A stretch of 26,769 bases of DNA from Gnetum montanum (lineage: Eukaryota; Streptophyta; Gnetopsida; Gnetales; Gnetaceae), in contig MNCI01005871.1 in the NCBI GenBank assembly GCA_015680685.1, forward strand, positions 4,997-31,765. The letters are read 5' to 3'. The first letter of the stretch is position 1. Each line of letters opens with the position of its first letter. Position numbers and translations under genes: made by a program. Of the stretch, positions 1 to 10,009 are shown piece after piece. The notes under the pieces were generated by a model. The model worked only from the letters and a program-made list of their open reading frames with translations, did no database searches and was not told the origin of the DNA.

Positions 1-585
1 GGTTGAGAGACTAATTGACTAACTCTAACTAATGAACTAAGTCTAAATTAACCTAGCATCAGCATCTGCTTCCACTTACCATTCACACCCTGAACCAATG
101 CAACCATGGTTACCAAACGCTAGTCGTTGTTGGGATCACCACATGTAACGCACGTGCTCGAAGCGGTCGTACTAAGGCCCTTAACTAGGAGAGAAGGATT
201 GAGAAAGATTTAATTCCTAATAAAGCATGTAAATAATAAACAGTAAATAACAATAAATAAAAGTCCTAATTAGCCTATTCCATGCACTGCAAGGTTTATC
301 CAAGAAGCTCATCTTTATTGCCGTACACAAACTTGTGTTCAGGTACAATGTTTGCTCGAATAAAGATCCGTTCACTTTAGGATTTCTACTGCGGGCACAT
401 GGAAAATATTCTATCTCTAGAGTGATCAATCTGCTAGAGTTTTGCTACTATCTAAGCCTAGGATGAGAAACAAGGGAGAGCCGCCTCTTATTTATAGATA
501 TGACGACGTACCATGATATCACGAGGGATGTGATATCGTGACGGCTGCGATATCGCAATGGCCCATGCAATATTGTGTCCCATCA
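1..585 (-). mobile_element. Partial minus-strand LTR (A-type superfamily), cut by window edge
   Basis: Read on the minus strand, this matches the other A-type LTRs in the window. It begins with TGATGGG at 585, has a TATA box (TATAAATA, about 490-497) and an AATAAA signal (about 314-319) followed by the conserved GATGAGCTTCTTGG-like stretch, then a U5 with the shared CTTGGTAACC-like motifs. The U5 end lies beyond the window start, so I cannot tell a solo LTR from the LTR of a larger element. Its U3 (about 510-575) carries GATATCG-type short repeats that differ from those of its relatives. The target duplication cannot be checked. Confidence 0.75.
510..575 (-). repeat. U3 repeat cluster of GATATC(A/G)CG motifs
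   Basis: GATATCACG, GATATCGTG, CGATATCGC and related palindromic motifs recur within about 65 bp upstream of the minus-strand TATA box. Similar GATATCG motifs occur at 23880-23930 in the U3 of the LTR at 23727-24698. Position suggests promoter or enhancer repeats; function is inference. Confidence 0.6.
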
Positions 586-642
586 CTAAGTGTTTCAAAG
601 TTACACATCAAATGTTAATACTTGATCATGTTGTGATTACAA

Positions 643-1980
643 ATGGCACTAAGATCAAAGCACTTGTAGGAAGGAGGACCATCTCAACCAAGGGACAAAT
701 GGTTTAGAACTAGAAGGAGTCAACAAGAACAACCCTAGGAGTAGGCCATAGAAACCCATGCAATGGGACCTCTTTAGGAGGAGCCCAAAGTGGAATCTAT
801 CTAACAAATTTCCTAGGCTGAAATAGAGTAGTCCAACCAAGACAAGATGTCAAAACCAAGGCCATGCCTTAAGGTCACTTTGACCGAAGCCTACCTTAAT
901 CAGATCAAGTCTAGGTACATTCAATGTTTAATTCTCTAAGAACTGAATTTTGGAGCGTTCCTGAACTTTGCTCTAGAAGATGTTAAAACCCAACTACAAA
1001 CCTCTCCCATGTGGCCAATCATCACTTCCAGTGGGAAGTAATACATGGGAGAGACTGATCTCTTCTAGAATAATAGGTAGGTAGATGCCACAATAAAGAT
1101 CAAGGACATGAGTGTGTCCTACTTAGTAGAGGCCACCTCATAAGCCCTTGGCTTGCTTGAACTAGAGCAAACTTGGCAGAGATCTCCACTCAAGTAGACA
1201 TAGAGGTTAAAAAATAGTGGATCCATCAGTGCTACAGAGTAGACTGTAAAGAGTATGACATACTCACTATGATGGAACAAGCATACTTTAAGATAGTAGC
1301 CTACCACCTCAATCCAACGATGAGGCTCAACAAGGTGACTACCTTCTCTGCCTGTGCGTGTATTGATCTGAGTGAAAAATTCCCAATCAACCTTCCACAA
1401 CTGATCTATCTAGAGATAAAGAAGTCATTCAAGGAAAATGAATGTGGATGGAAGGCACTTCCCTTTTCGTGCCTTGTCAAAAAATTATGTAAAAGGATAG
1501 GGGTAGCCCACTACACAAACAACACACTCAAACATGCTCCTGCTGCCTCTTGGGTAGAGATGATGAAAGACAAGGTCCTTGTCATGGCCAAAGAAGAGGA
1601 GCAGTTTCCACCACCATTCACTCATGAACAATTAATGTTGGAGTCCCATGCTACCATTGAGTGCATGGGTGAACTCCGTGAGCAACTCCTACAATAGCAA
1701 GTAAGACCGAGTGGTGGTGAAACCTCTACCTCTAGACCAACATTGAGCCATCTCAATGAGGTTGCATGATCCATCAATAGGATGGAGGGTTCAATGCCAA
1801 TCTTTTTTGCTCAAAGAATGTAGGTGCCTGGAAGATTGAATCCTAGTGCTTAAGAGGTAATAGTGTCCCTTTCTCAACAATAGCAATTCCCAAAAATCTC
1901 TAGAAATACTACTACCTTTTTAGTGCACTTGGAGGAGGGTGAGGGAGCAACTGTTCTAGTGATGTAACACTAAGGGCAAG
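643..1980 (+). pseudogene. Plant-transposon-protein-like ORF, 5' part of a split pseudogene
   Basis: A protein-like reading starts at a plausible ATG (643). It runs in one frame to about 1165 and then, after a one-base shift, in another frame to 1980. The best stretch (1269-1697, 142 codons) contains LPFSCLVKKLCKRIGV, which resembles the conserved LPFPCLI..LC..AGV-like core of the 'putative plant transposon protein' domain of Athila-type and related plant elements (recognised from memory). A Gln/Glu-rich N-terminus precedes it and a Ser/Thr-rich linker follows. I count about 21 in-frame stops, 12 of them TAG, mostly where Gln fits. The ORF is interrupted at codon position 1 by LTR element B and resumes in phase at 20819. 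It is not functional as it stands; the domain name is moderately secure and the biological role unknown. Confidence 0.6.
1976..1980. repeat. Left target-site duplication of element B (GCAAG)
   Basis: The five bases before TGTCATATTCC pair with ACAAA at 20814-20818. The two mismatches are both G-to-A transitions. Excising the element plus one copy keeps the host ORF in frame, which supports this assignment. Confidence 0.65.
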
Positions 1981-2554
1981 TGTCATATTCCAATTCTTAA
2001 ATGATGTTGTTGCCTAATGAAGATGGTGCCTCTTCATAACAAGTATTATTGTTATTATAACAAGACCCAAAAGGATAGTTGTAATTAAGACTAGAAACGA
2101 CATGTTGTAATAACAAACATGTCTCTTGAGGTAACCTTTGGGGGATTGACCTAAGGCATTTATACCTAGGCTTAAAGGTTGTGCTAGGCATGAAGTAGCA
2201 GAGCTGATAAGGCAACTCACAACAGCTTAGTAAAGTAAGAAAAGAAGTGGATTGACCATTCCTTTTGGCCAAGTAATAGGCCTAATCATGGTGGTAGTGC
2301 TGGATTGCCTCTCAGGGATAGATGCTAAAGGAAGAAAACCCCAAGGAATACTCTTAGAGAATGATCTGAATTACTCTATTCTATATCAATAAAGCATTTT
2401 TTCTTTCTCTTTTTATACTTTCTTTGTTATTTCTTATACACATAATGTTGAATGTTATATATATTTCACATTTGGTATATTGTCTTATTACGCATAATGT
2501 CTAATATAATGTATATTTAACATTTGCCATGACATCCAGGGACAGGATGTCACA
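1981..2554 (+). repeat. 5' LTR of element B
   Basis: 574 bp, beginning TGTCATATTCC and ending GGATGTCACA, so the ends form a short inverted repeat (TGTCA/TGACA-type). It aligns over its whole length with 20240-20813. It includes AATAAA in TATCAATAAAGC (about 2386-2395). It is directly followed by the initiator-Met primer site. Antisense and sense frames within it are chance openings. Confidence 0.85.
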
Positions 2555-2556
2555 AT

Positions 2557-2568
2557 TGGTATCAGAGC
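2557..2568 (+). other. Primer-binding site of element B (initiator Met tRNA)
   Basis: TGGTATCAGAGC, two bases after the 5' LTR, is the classic sequence complementary to the 3' end of plant initiator methionine tRNA. It is used for minus-strand priming by many plant LTR retrotransposons. This copy is undecayed over 12 bases. Confidence 0.88.
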
Positions 2569-2664
2569 AAACCACGACCCAAGGGCCATTCAAAACCATG
2601 GGCTGACTACAACCTGATGATGAACCACAAATCCATGAACTAGGAAGAATTATGGACCACCAAC

Positions 2665-3538
2665 TGATGAGTTGCAGGTGGCCTCATTGACTGGGCCCCG
2701 TCAATGCATTGTTTCATGCATCGACTAGGCCCCATCGACATGGAGTCTGTTCTTGCCTATAAATATGTGCTCACCAACTGCATTTATGGCATTAGTCAAT
2801 CATAGTGTAGTGAAGCTCTTGTAGTTTTTCTATTTGAAAGTTAGAATATTTTCTTAAGTGCCCACAGTAGGAGTCCTTTAGTGTACGAATTTTTATTTGA
2901 GCATTGTTGTACCTGAGCACAATAGTGTGTACGGTAATAAAGATGAGCTTCTTGATAAACCTTACAGCATTCTAGATAATTTAGATATTTATTCATGCAT
3001 TCAATGCTTGTAGTTATTTATTTAATGTTTTTCAATAATTGAGCTAATTAAGCAAGATAAGCTAGAGAGATTAAATACATAAGTACGACCGCTTTGAACG
3101 TAACACGTATTCACTTGGTAATCTTAGCAATGTTATTACTTGGTGCACCCAATAGCATAGTGCTTGGTAACCCAGTAGTGGATACCTGGGTTTAAGACAT
3201 GTATAGAAAGTGGGACCAAAAGCTTATGTTAGGATTAGTTAAAGACCAGTTAGTTAGTTAATTTAAATTAGTTATTAAATTACTTTATCTCTTTCTCTCT
3301 CCAAGCACCAAAGAACATAAAACATAAAATGATAAAAATCATATGCCTCAATTGTGCTTAACCATACCTTTGTATTTCACAAGTGTAATTGGGAAGACAA
3401 TGAATGAGCTTAGGGCAAGATTCCCTTCCTAGAAGACTAGTGCATTGGAAACTATAAAGTCTACAGAATTCTACCAGATCACATGTGAATGTTTTGTGAT
3501 TCGTATGGTTGGACAGAGGGGTACCTCACTGCTCATCA
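2665..3538 (+). mobile_element. Solo LTR, A-type superfamily, inserted in element B
   Basis: 874 bp starting TGATGAG and ending CTCATCA (perfect 7-bp terminal inverted repeat), flanked by an exact 5-bp duplication CCAAC (2660-2664 and 3539-3543). TATAAATA lies at 2758-2765 and AATAAA at 2936-2941. R-U5 matches the element A LTRs. U3 differs, with GGCCCCGTC/CATCGAC repeats. No primer site or purine tract adjoins it, so it is a solo LTR left by recombination between two LTRs. Confidence 0.9.
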
Positions 3539-3543
3539 CCAAC

Positions 3544-4108
3544 CAATAAAATTCTTTTATGGATATCATTAACTGACGAAGATTTGAGTACACCCCATCA
3601 AGATTCATCAATTACAAGAGATGTTGGTAAGACAAGGATACACTACTCTAGGCAACTTTTATCCATCTTAATGCTATAAATATTAATTGATTAAGGTCAT
3701 TATTAAGTTTCTCCTAAAAAGTTAGTAACTATGACTTGAATTAATCTTGTTTTATTGAAACTCATTATCCTAAGTAATTTTATTGAAACTCATTATCCTA
3801 AGTAATTTAGAGTCATTTATGAGTTATCATGTCATCCATACGTCAACACAGTAATGTTGGTTTGGTAGAATAAGTTAATGGACCTTCCAAAATCTTGAAA
3901 ATTTAAATTCATTTTTGAACCCTAAGATGATGCTCAATGCAAAGCGCTTGTCAAGATGATTCCAACGATAAAAATTTCATCTCAATTATGCATGCATTAA
4001 AATAATATTAAATTATTAAATTATTATTTATTATTAAAAAGTCAAAAATTAAGGGTTGAGAATTAAACCTAGAATCATAATTTACCCATATTGAACCCTT
4101 ACCCTATC
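3544..4108. other. AT-rich interior of element B, no gene seen
   Basis: About 565 bp of AT-rich sequence between the solo LTR and element A, part of element B's interior. I find no convincing coding frame. It contains one exact 27-bp tandem duplication (3751-3804) and TTAAATTATTAAATTATTATTTATTA-like low complexity near 4005-4040. Confidence 0.6.
3751..3804. repeat. 27-bp tandem duplication
   Basis: Two identical adjacent 27-bp copies (3751-3777 and 3778-3804), each beginning TTTATTGAAACTC. The perfect identity contrasts with the decayed surroundings and suggests a recent slippage event. Confidence 0.9.
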
Positions 4109-4118
4109 ATTAGTGATG

Positions 4119-4318
4119 AGAGCAGTTACTCTAATTATTAGAGTGGTTACTCTAGCAGTTATTCTAATTATTAGAGCAATTACTCTAGCAATTTATTCTA
4201 ATTATTAGAGTAATTACTCTAGCAGTTTATTCTAATTATTAGAGTGGTTACTCTAGCGATTACTTTAGCAATTATTCTAATTATTAGAGCGGTTACTCTA
4301 ATTATTAGAGTAGTTGCT
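4119..4318. repeat. U3 array of ACTCTAATTATTAGAGT palindromes
   Basis: Roughly six imperfect copies of a 30-35-bp unit built on the near-palindrome ACTCTAATTATTAGAGT, joined by TTACTCTAGCAGTT-like spacers. It fills almost all of U3 just upstream of the TATA box. The other LTR families in the window do not share it. Repeated U3 motifs often act as transcription-factor sites; that role is inference here. Confidence 0.85.
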
Positions 4319-4326
4319 TCCAAGCC

Positions 4327-4334
4327 TATAAATA
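4327..4334 (+). promoter_or_regulatory. TATA box of element A 5' LTR
   Basis: TATAAATA about 165 bp upstream of the LTR AATAAA signal. The same spacing and context (GCCTATAAATA) recur in the LTRs at 2665-3538 and 23727-24698, marking the U3/R promoter. Confidence 0.75.
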
Positions 4335-5080
4335 CAGTGCCTAGGTGCACAATTGGAAGGAAGTCTTTTTAGGAGTCAAGTATCAAAACTCTTGTAGTCT
4401 GTTAAAGTATTTTCCAAGTGCCCGTAGCAAGAGGTCTAACTGTGGATGGATCTTTATTCAAGCATTGTGTACCTAAGCATACCTTATGTATGGCAATAAA
4501 GACGAGCTCTTCGATTCATCCTTAAAGCACTTGAGATTTTTTTTCTTATGCATTTCTTTTATTTTATTTTCTTATGCATTTATTTTATTTTATGCACTTT
4601 ACATTTATATTATTACCATAGCAATTCATTTTGATCAATTAAGCAAATCATTAAATTACACTCAGTACGATCACTTCGAGCATGTGTGTAACACTTGGTA
4701 ACCCAGTAACGATTAGCATTTGGTAATCCCAATACTGTTGCACTAGTTCAAAATGTGTATGGGAAATGAGAATGGATGTTGGTGTCAGGATTAGTTAGAA
4801 CTTAGTTAATGAGTAGTTAAGATAAATTAGTTACTTAGTTATCTCTCTTCTCCCTTATTAGCACAAGACATAAAAACATAAAAGATATAAAAATCATATG
4901 CCTCAAGCTTACTTAACCATACAATCGTGACATACAAGTAAATTTGGGAAGACAACGATCAACCAACCCATCCTTGTTCCATAGAGGCGCATAGACACTT
5001 AGTCCTTAAAATTTGACCAAATCGTGCGTGAAACGCTTGTATCGTATGGTTGAGCATAGGGGTACCTCGCCACTCATCAT

Positions 5081-5098
5081 TGGCACTGTTGTCGGGGA
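5081..5098 (+). other. Primer-binding site of element A (tRNA-Asp, decayed)
   Basis: TGGCACTGTTGTCGGGGA follows the LTR by one base. It differs from TGGCGCCGTTGCCGGGGA, the sequence complementary to the 3' end of plant tRNA-Asp, at three positions. All three are transitions at methylatable cytosines. tRNA-Asp priming is typical of Athila-type elements. Confidence 0.8.
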
Positions 5099-5209
5099 CT
5101 TAGTTGTTTGTGCACTAACTAGAACATAGGAAATCATTCACATCGTTGGAACGAACCCTTAGGGTTGGTTGAGAAAATAATAAATAAGAATACATTGCAC
5201 ACTGAATAG

Positions 5210-7135
5210 ATAAGTATTTCTCCTTCTTCGTACAAAAGCACCTCACCACCTAGGTCTAAAACAGGAAATAGTCAGCAGTGTAATACACATGACATTGATC
5301 CGCCAGTCCCTCAACAAGTTCGAGTGGTATATATTCATCCTAACGAGTATATACCAAACTTCACCTTTATTCTCTATCAAGACAAACAATTGCATTGGTG
5401 AGACATAGAAGGTAACATAGTGTTACCTCCTAATCATTCAGTCCCGAGCATGCTTCTTCATGCTCTCACACGAATTGGCATGCCACACTTACACGCAGAA
5501 TACGTTGTGCAAGACCATGACTCAAGAGAATGCCATCCCATAGAGGTACAATGTCAAAGGGACTTACAACAAGAGAGACATCATAACTCTTTGAAGGGTA
5601 AGTGGTCCTAGGATGCCCCACATGTCTTAAGAGAAAATGAGGGTGGTGAACCTACCTCAGGCAATCACCCACCCAACAATGTTCCTCCCCTTGACTTTGG
5701 CCAAGGGGTTGTATATCAAAACCTTCATTCCACTATTCATAACCTAGGTTCTGATACCCATGGGCATAAAGGATCCAAAAAAGTGACACAAACTCATGAT
5801 AAAGGTGGACATTCTAATCACAATCGCGATTGAGGTTGTGACCACCAAAGAGAAGGTAGTAGACACCGTCATGGTGACGGATCCCCTTCTTCTTCACCTT
5901 CATCATCTCTTTCACCCTCTCCTTCAATATCTGGATGTAGCCATAAGGAAAAAGACCATGGGGATAAAGGTAGGAAAAGTGGAATTCATAGGTGAAACAA
6001 CCAGGAAAGCGAACGAGGACACTCTAGAGAGTCACGACATAGAAGAAGGGAGAGTAGGGAACAATGTAGGCATCATAGACATCATGGATGAGACAATCAC
6101 GATGAAGCCCTACTCGCTACTCAAAGTAGGTTAGACATAATTGAGGCTGTTAGAATTCCAACAAGGCATCAGAAAGATAGTAGGATCAAGAGATTAGATA
6201 TGAACAACATCCCACGATTTGAAGGGGAATATAACGCTGAACTCAGAATCATTCACAAGAATTCCATGATGCGTGTGCCTTATAGAACATAGAGAATGAA
6301 TGACAAAAACTTAAGTTGTTCCCACAAACATTAGTTAAAGAAGTGGAAAGCTAGTACTGGTCTTTAGAACCAAAATCCATTCATAGGTGAAGTACTATGT
6401 TAAAACTATTTAATGACAAGTACCAAACGTACTCCCAAGTGTCTAACTTGCAAAAGCAACTCCAAGGCTAGAAATAAGGAGGACATTAACCCTTGGATGC
6501 TGCCATGGGCCAATACTATGCACTATTACATCATTGTCCTGGCCATGATTTTCGCAAAGGGATAAACTGCGCCATGTCGTAGATGGGCTTAGGCATGAAA
6601 TGAGAAGAACCCTTAGGACTTATGCCCAAGGAAGACTATCTAAGCTTAGGTCCCATCAAATTCAATGACTATTGGAGCAAGTCGCTAAGGAAGAAGGTGA
6701 GCTTCAAAAGAGAGAAAGTGTAGAAGAGTATAACCGAGATCCTTCCCTTCAGAAGAGGGGAGTAAGATTTTGTGAGGATGAAGAAGAGTCATCACTTAAA
6801 GAGATGGTGAATAGGAAAAATTTTCCTATCCAAAAGATGGCATCAAAAGTTTCGGCAAAGGTAGACCAAATGTGGGATTCCCTAGACAATAGATTTCAAA
6901 TTGTTCTTAAAATAGTAGAGGAGTCTAGAGAGCAAGGTAGTGAGAAAAGAAAAAAGAAAGAGGCTGAACATGCACGTAGCAAGGGTAAGGGCAAAGTTGC
7001 CATCATTGAAGAGGTTGTGGCTTTAGAAACAGACAATGATAGTGGATGTGAGATATGCCAATATGACCATCCTAAGGGATATTGCCCTATAATCTCACAT
7101 CTTCAGGAGTCTGGGGTGTATGCACTCAACCCATA
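5210..7135 (+). pseudogene. gag: gag of element A (broken)
   Basis: A Gag-like reading starts at 5210, where ATA stands in place of the expected ATG; the related gag at 24831 has ATG at the matching point. The frame runs to about 6242 with few stops. It includes a His/Arg/Ser-rich tract (about 5786-6110), then a conserved core (RLDMNNIPRFEG, about 6195). A one-base shift near 6242 leads into the capsid-like region (to about 6475), with several stops. The last part (6672-7136, 154 codons) is Lys/Glu-rich and ends in CEICQYDHPKGYC (C-x2-C-x3-H-x4-C). That zinc knuckle is one residue shorter than the usual C-x2-C-x4-H-x4-C. Gag would form the virus-like particle and bind the RNA. It is not functional here. 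Confidence 0.8.
5786..6110 (+). other. His/Arg/Ser-rich tract in Gag N-terminal region
   Basis: In the gag frame this stretch encodes runs such as SPSSSPSSSLSPSPS followed by RESRHRRRESREQCRHHRHH, with many HK, RG and SR pairs. It is strongly basic and low-complexity, sits before the capsid-like core, and resembles the RS-type tracts of RNA-binding proteins. The gag at 24831 does not show an equivalent tract. Confidence 0.65.
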
Positions 7136-7639
7136 ATTAAACAAAAGGCAAACACCCCAAAGGTTACCTTGTCCTCAAGGTAACCCAAGGTAGTTCCACC
7201 AACTCTTAACATATTATCCTAGTGGAACTCCACCACAACTGATTGAGCAATATCAATAGTGGCAGCACCCACAATCATGGGGAATGCCACCACCAAGGCA
7301 ATAGTATCCTTACCAGCAACCTGACTTGTATGGATATTATGTGCAATAGCCAATCTTCCCATGTGACTCTACTGGTCATGTCACTCCTCAACCTCACTAC
7401 TAAGCCTACGAGTATTATCGGACTCCCTCTTCTAAGGATGATATACTGCAAGCATATCATCGTTCTCATTCGACTGCATCTTTTCCACCAATAGCTCCAC
7501 TGCCACCTACTCCCGCGATGCAAGGTGAAATCCCTACCCAGCCGCAGCAATGTAACATCATCAGGGCTATTAACTCTCAACCTAATGTTGGTTCCAACAA
7601 CCACAAGAAGAAAAGACCTTTCTTTAGAACCAACAGTCC

Positions 7640-8125
7640 AACCAAGCCCTTGCAATCACAAGTAGCTAATTCCTTAGACACCTAAGTATCAATCAAAACT
7701 TCAAAGCTCTCTTCAACCCAATCACCGCACTCAACACATATGGTAATGCTAACACATGCCATCATCGATTGGATCAAAGCTGGCCACCTTCCCAGGAAAT
7801 TCTCTAATCCTAGGAGTCCTCTGATATACTTACAAATCGCTGGAAATGTGTTGTGCAAGGCTCTTTTGGATTCAGGTTTCGGTGTCAACTTGATTTCTCA
7901 ATAAATGTACAAGGCCTAGGACCTACCTCCATTGAAAAAGAGCAACATCCATCTAAAGTTGGTTAACCAGTCCATCACTATCCCATTGGGACTGGCGGAA
8001 GACATTATTACCATTGTTTATGAATGGTCATACCCAGCTAACTTCCTAGTGATTCAGACAAACAACGATAAGGGGGACTTCCCAATCATAATGGGAAGAG
8101 AAGCACCATCGATGCATGCCTAGAA
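7640..8125 (+). pseudogene. Aspartic protease domain of element A (broken)
   Basis: The region around 7855-7900 reads ALLDSGFGVNLIS in the pol orientation: a retropepsin-type active site (D-S-G) followed by the hydrophobic strand typical of Ty3/gypsy protease. About 60 residues later, PIIMGREAP (about 8085-8110) fits the conserved I-I-L-G-R flap/second-strand motif of the family. At least one stop lies directly after the active site (TAA, about 7902) and a frameshift lies upstream. The protease would process the Gag-Pol polyprotein. Confidence 0.75.
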
Positions 8126-8459
8126 ATCCATGATCTTTCCCTAGAAATATTAAAGAAAAATACATTCAGAAAGATCGAGAAGAAGAAAGTTTTGTGCATC
8201 ACATATAGTGACATAGGGTAAATTACGTGTAGAGATCATGGTTTGTCCAAAGTTTAGCATTTCCTGCATGCAATCAGTGTGCACAAGTGATTAACATACA
8301 AAGATGCCGGTATGTAGTAGCCACATGACAAGAAGACACCCAGTGGCTGATAGTTGATCAAAAAAGTAATTCACTCATATGCATGGAACCAATTGAGGGT
8401 TTGACTTCTGTTTACATCGATAGCATAGATACATTAGAGCAAGTCCACTGCTAACTTCC

Positions 8460-10009
8460 AAGTCTTAACCTTGAAAATATCAACTGGGAAAAGTTGGAAA
8501 TCCCTGAGAAATTTAAGCAAGAGCCCCTTGAGCTAAAGCCATTGCCCACTGGTATGGAATGCACGTTCCTTAAAAACAAAAAACTAGTAATTATCAATGC
8601 TAAGCTTGCTCCTCAACAAAAAGAAGAACTGTTGAAGGTAATAAATAAATGGTTGGAAGTCTTCGCTTGGTCATATCCTAAATTAACTAGAATAGATCCT
8701 AGGATATGCCAACATAGAATTTACATTGACCCTTCCATGAAGCCTCGAAGACAACCGCAGAGATGATTGAACCCTAAGTTGAAGTAAGTAGTTAAGGAAG
8801 AAATTGAACAGCTTCTCAAGGTTGGGTTCATATACCCCATTGCTGATAGCGAATGGATTAGCCCCTTAGTTATTGTGCCTAAAAAGGGAGGCAAATGGAG
8901 GGTGTGCATAGATTTCAGGCTACTCAATATGGCAACATTCAAGGATCACTTTCCATTGCCATTTGTCAACCAAGTCTTAGACACCATCGTAGGGCATCAC
9001 TATTACAATTTTCTGGATGGATATAGTAGATATAACCAAATACAAATAGCCCTAGAAGACCAAGCCAAGACTACGTTCACTAATCCTTGGGGAAAGTTCA
9101 CATACAAACAGATGTTGTTTGGCTTGTGTAATGTCCCTGCAACATTTCAATGACTAGTTCTAAGCGTATTCCAATAGCAGATAGGGAATGGCGTGGAGGT
9201 CTTTATGGATGACTTCTCCACTTATGGAGTAAACTTTGATCAAGCCTTAGACTGGTTGGAACAAGTGTTAAAAAGATGTGTAGAAACCAATTTGAGGCTC
9301 AACTGGCAGAAAAGCCATTTGATGGTCTAAGGCATAGTACTAGGGCACAAAATCTCACACATAAGGATCGGGGTAGACCCCAAGAAAATCAAAATTATAT
9401 AAGGAATTACTAGTCAACCAAAAACTATCAAAGATATTTGATCATTCCTTGGATATACTAGCTACTATAGGAGATTTATTGAGAAATTTTCAAAGGTTGC
9501 CAAACCATTGGTGGAATTAACGAAAAATGACATACCTTTCAAGTGGACCAAGGAATGCAAATTCGCTTTCTGAACTCTAAAACAAAAGCTAATAGAAACA
9601 CCCATTCTACAAGCTCTTGACTAATCTAAACCATTCCATATCATGACTGACGCATCCAATTATGCTTTAGGAGCCATACTTACATAGTTAGATGACCAAA
9701 AGCATCCTTATTACATCCACTGTGCAAGTAGAAGTATCGCTGGTACACAACTTAACTACACTACCACAAAGAAAGAATTCATGGATGTAGTGTTTGCACT
9801 AGAAAAGTTTAGACACTATGTATTCGGATATAAAGTATATATACATACAGATCATAGTGCAATCTGGTTCCTCATGAATAAGCCAATGGTAAGCCCTCGT
9901 ATTTTACAATGGCTTGTAATCTTACAAGAGTTTGATTAAACGATGATCGATCACAAGGGCACCGAGAATGTAGTTGCTAATCATTTATCTCAGTTGCGAT
10001 GGGACAATA
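8460..10009 (+). pseudogene. pol: Reverse transcriptase and RNase H of element A (broken)
   Basis: One frame runs from about 8460 to 10009. It contains, in order, KKGGKWRVCIDFRLLN (about 8880), LDGYSRYNQI, GKFTYKQMLFGLCNVPATFQ (about 9090-9150) and the catalytic FMDD box (about 9202-9216). RNase H follows with TDASNYALGAIL (about 9648), KKEF (about 9770) and YIHTDHSAI (about 9840), so the carboxylates are largely in place. I count about a dozen premature stops. Examples are TGA at 8764 and at 9151, where FQRL is expected, plus TAA and TAG at Gln positions. Nearly all are explained by C-to-T or G-to-A changes. The domain copies element RNA into DNA and degrades the template. The frame shifts by one base near 10005. 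Confidence 0.92.

Larger units (their letters stand above)
4114..5079 (+). repeat. 5' LTR of element A
   Basis: 966 bp, TGATGAG...CTCATCA. U3 carries an array of imperfect palindromes (4119-4318). The TATA box TATAAATA is at 4327-4334 and AATAAA at 4495-4500, followed by GACGAGCTC, the motif conserved in all A-type LTRs here. R probably begins shortly after the TATA box. Confidence 0.92.

Noticed and set aside
1119-1400. Minus-strand open frame opposite the transposon-protein-like ORF
   Set aside because: It overlaps the sense frame that has the domain-like motif and looks like a shadow, with no recognisable features of its own.
1970-1980. AAGGGCAAG before the B 5' LTR as a purine tract, making it a 3' LTR
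   Set aside because: The LTR is followed by an undecayed primer site, and GCAAG fits the target duplication at 20814. The host ORF reads through this sequence.
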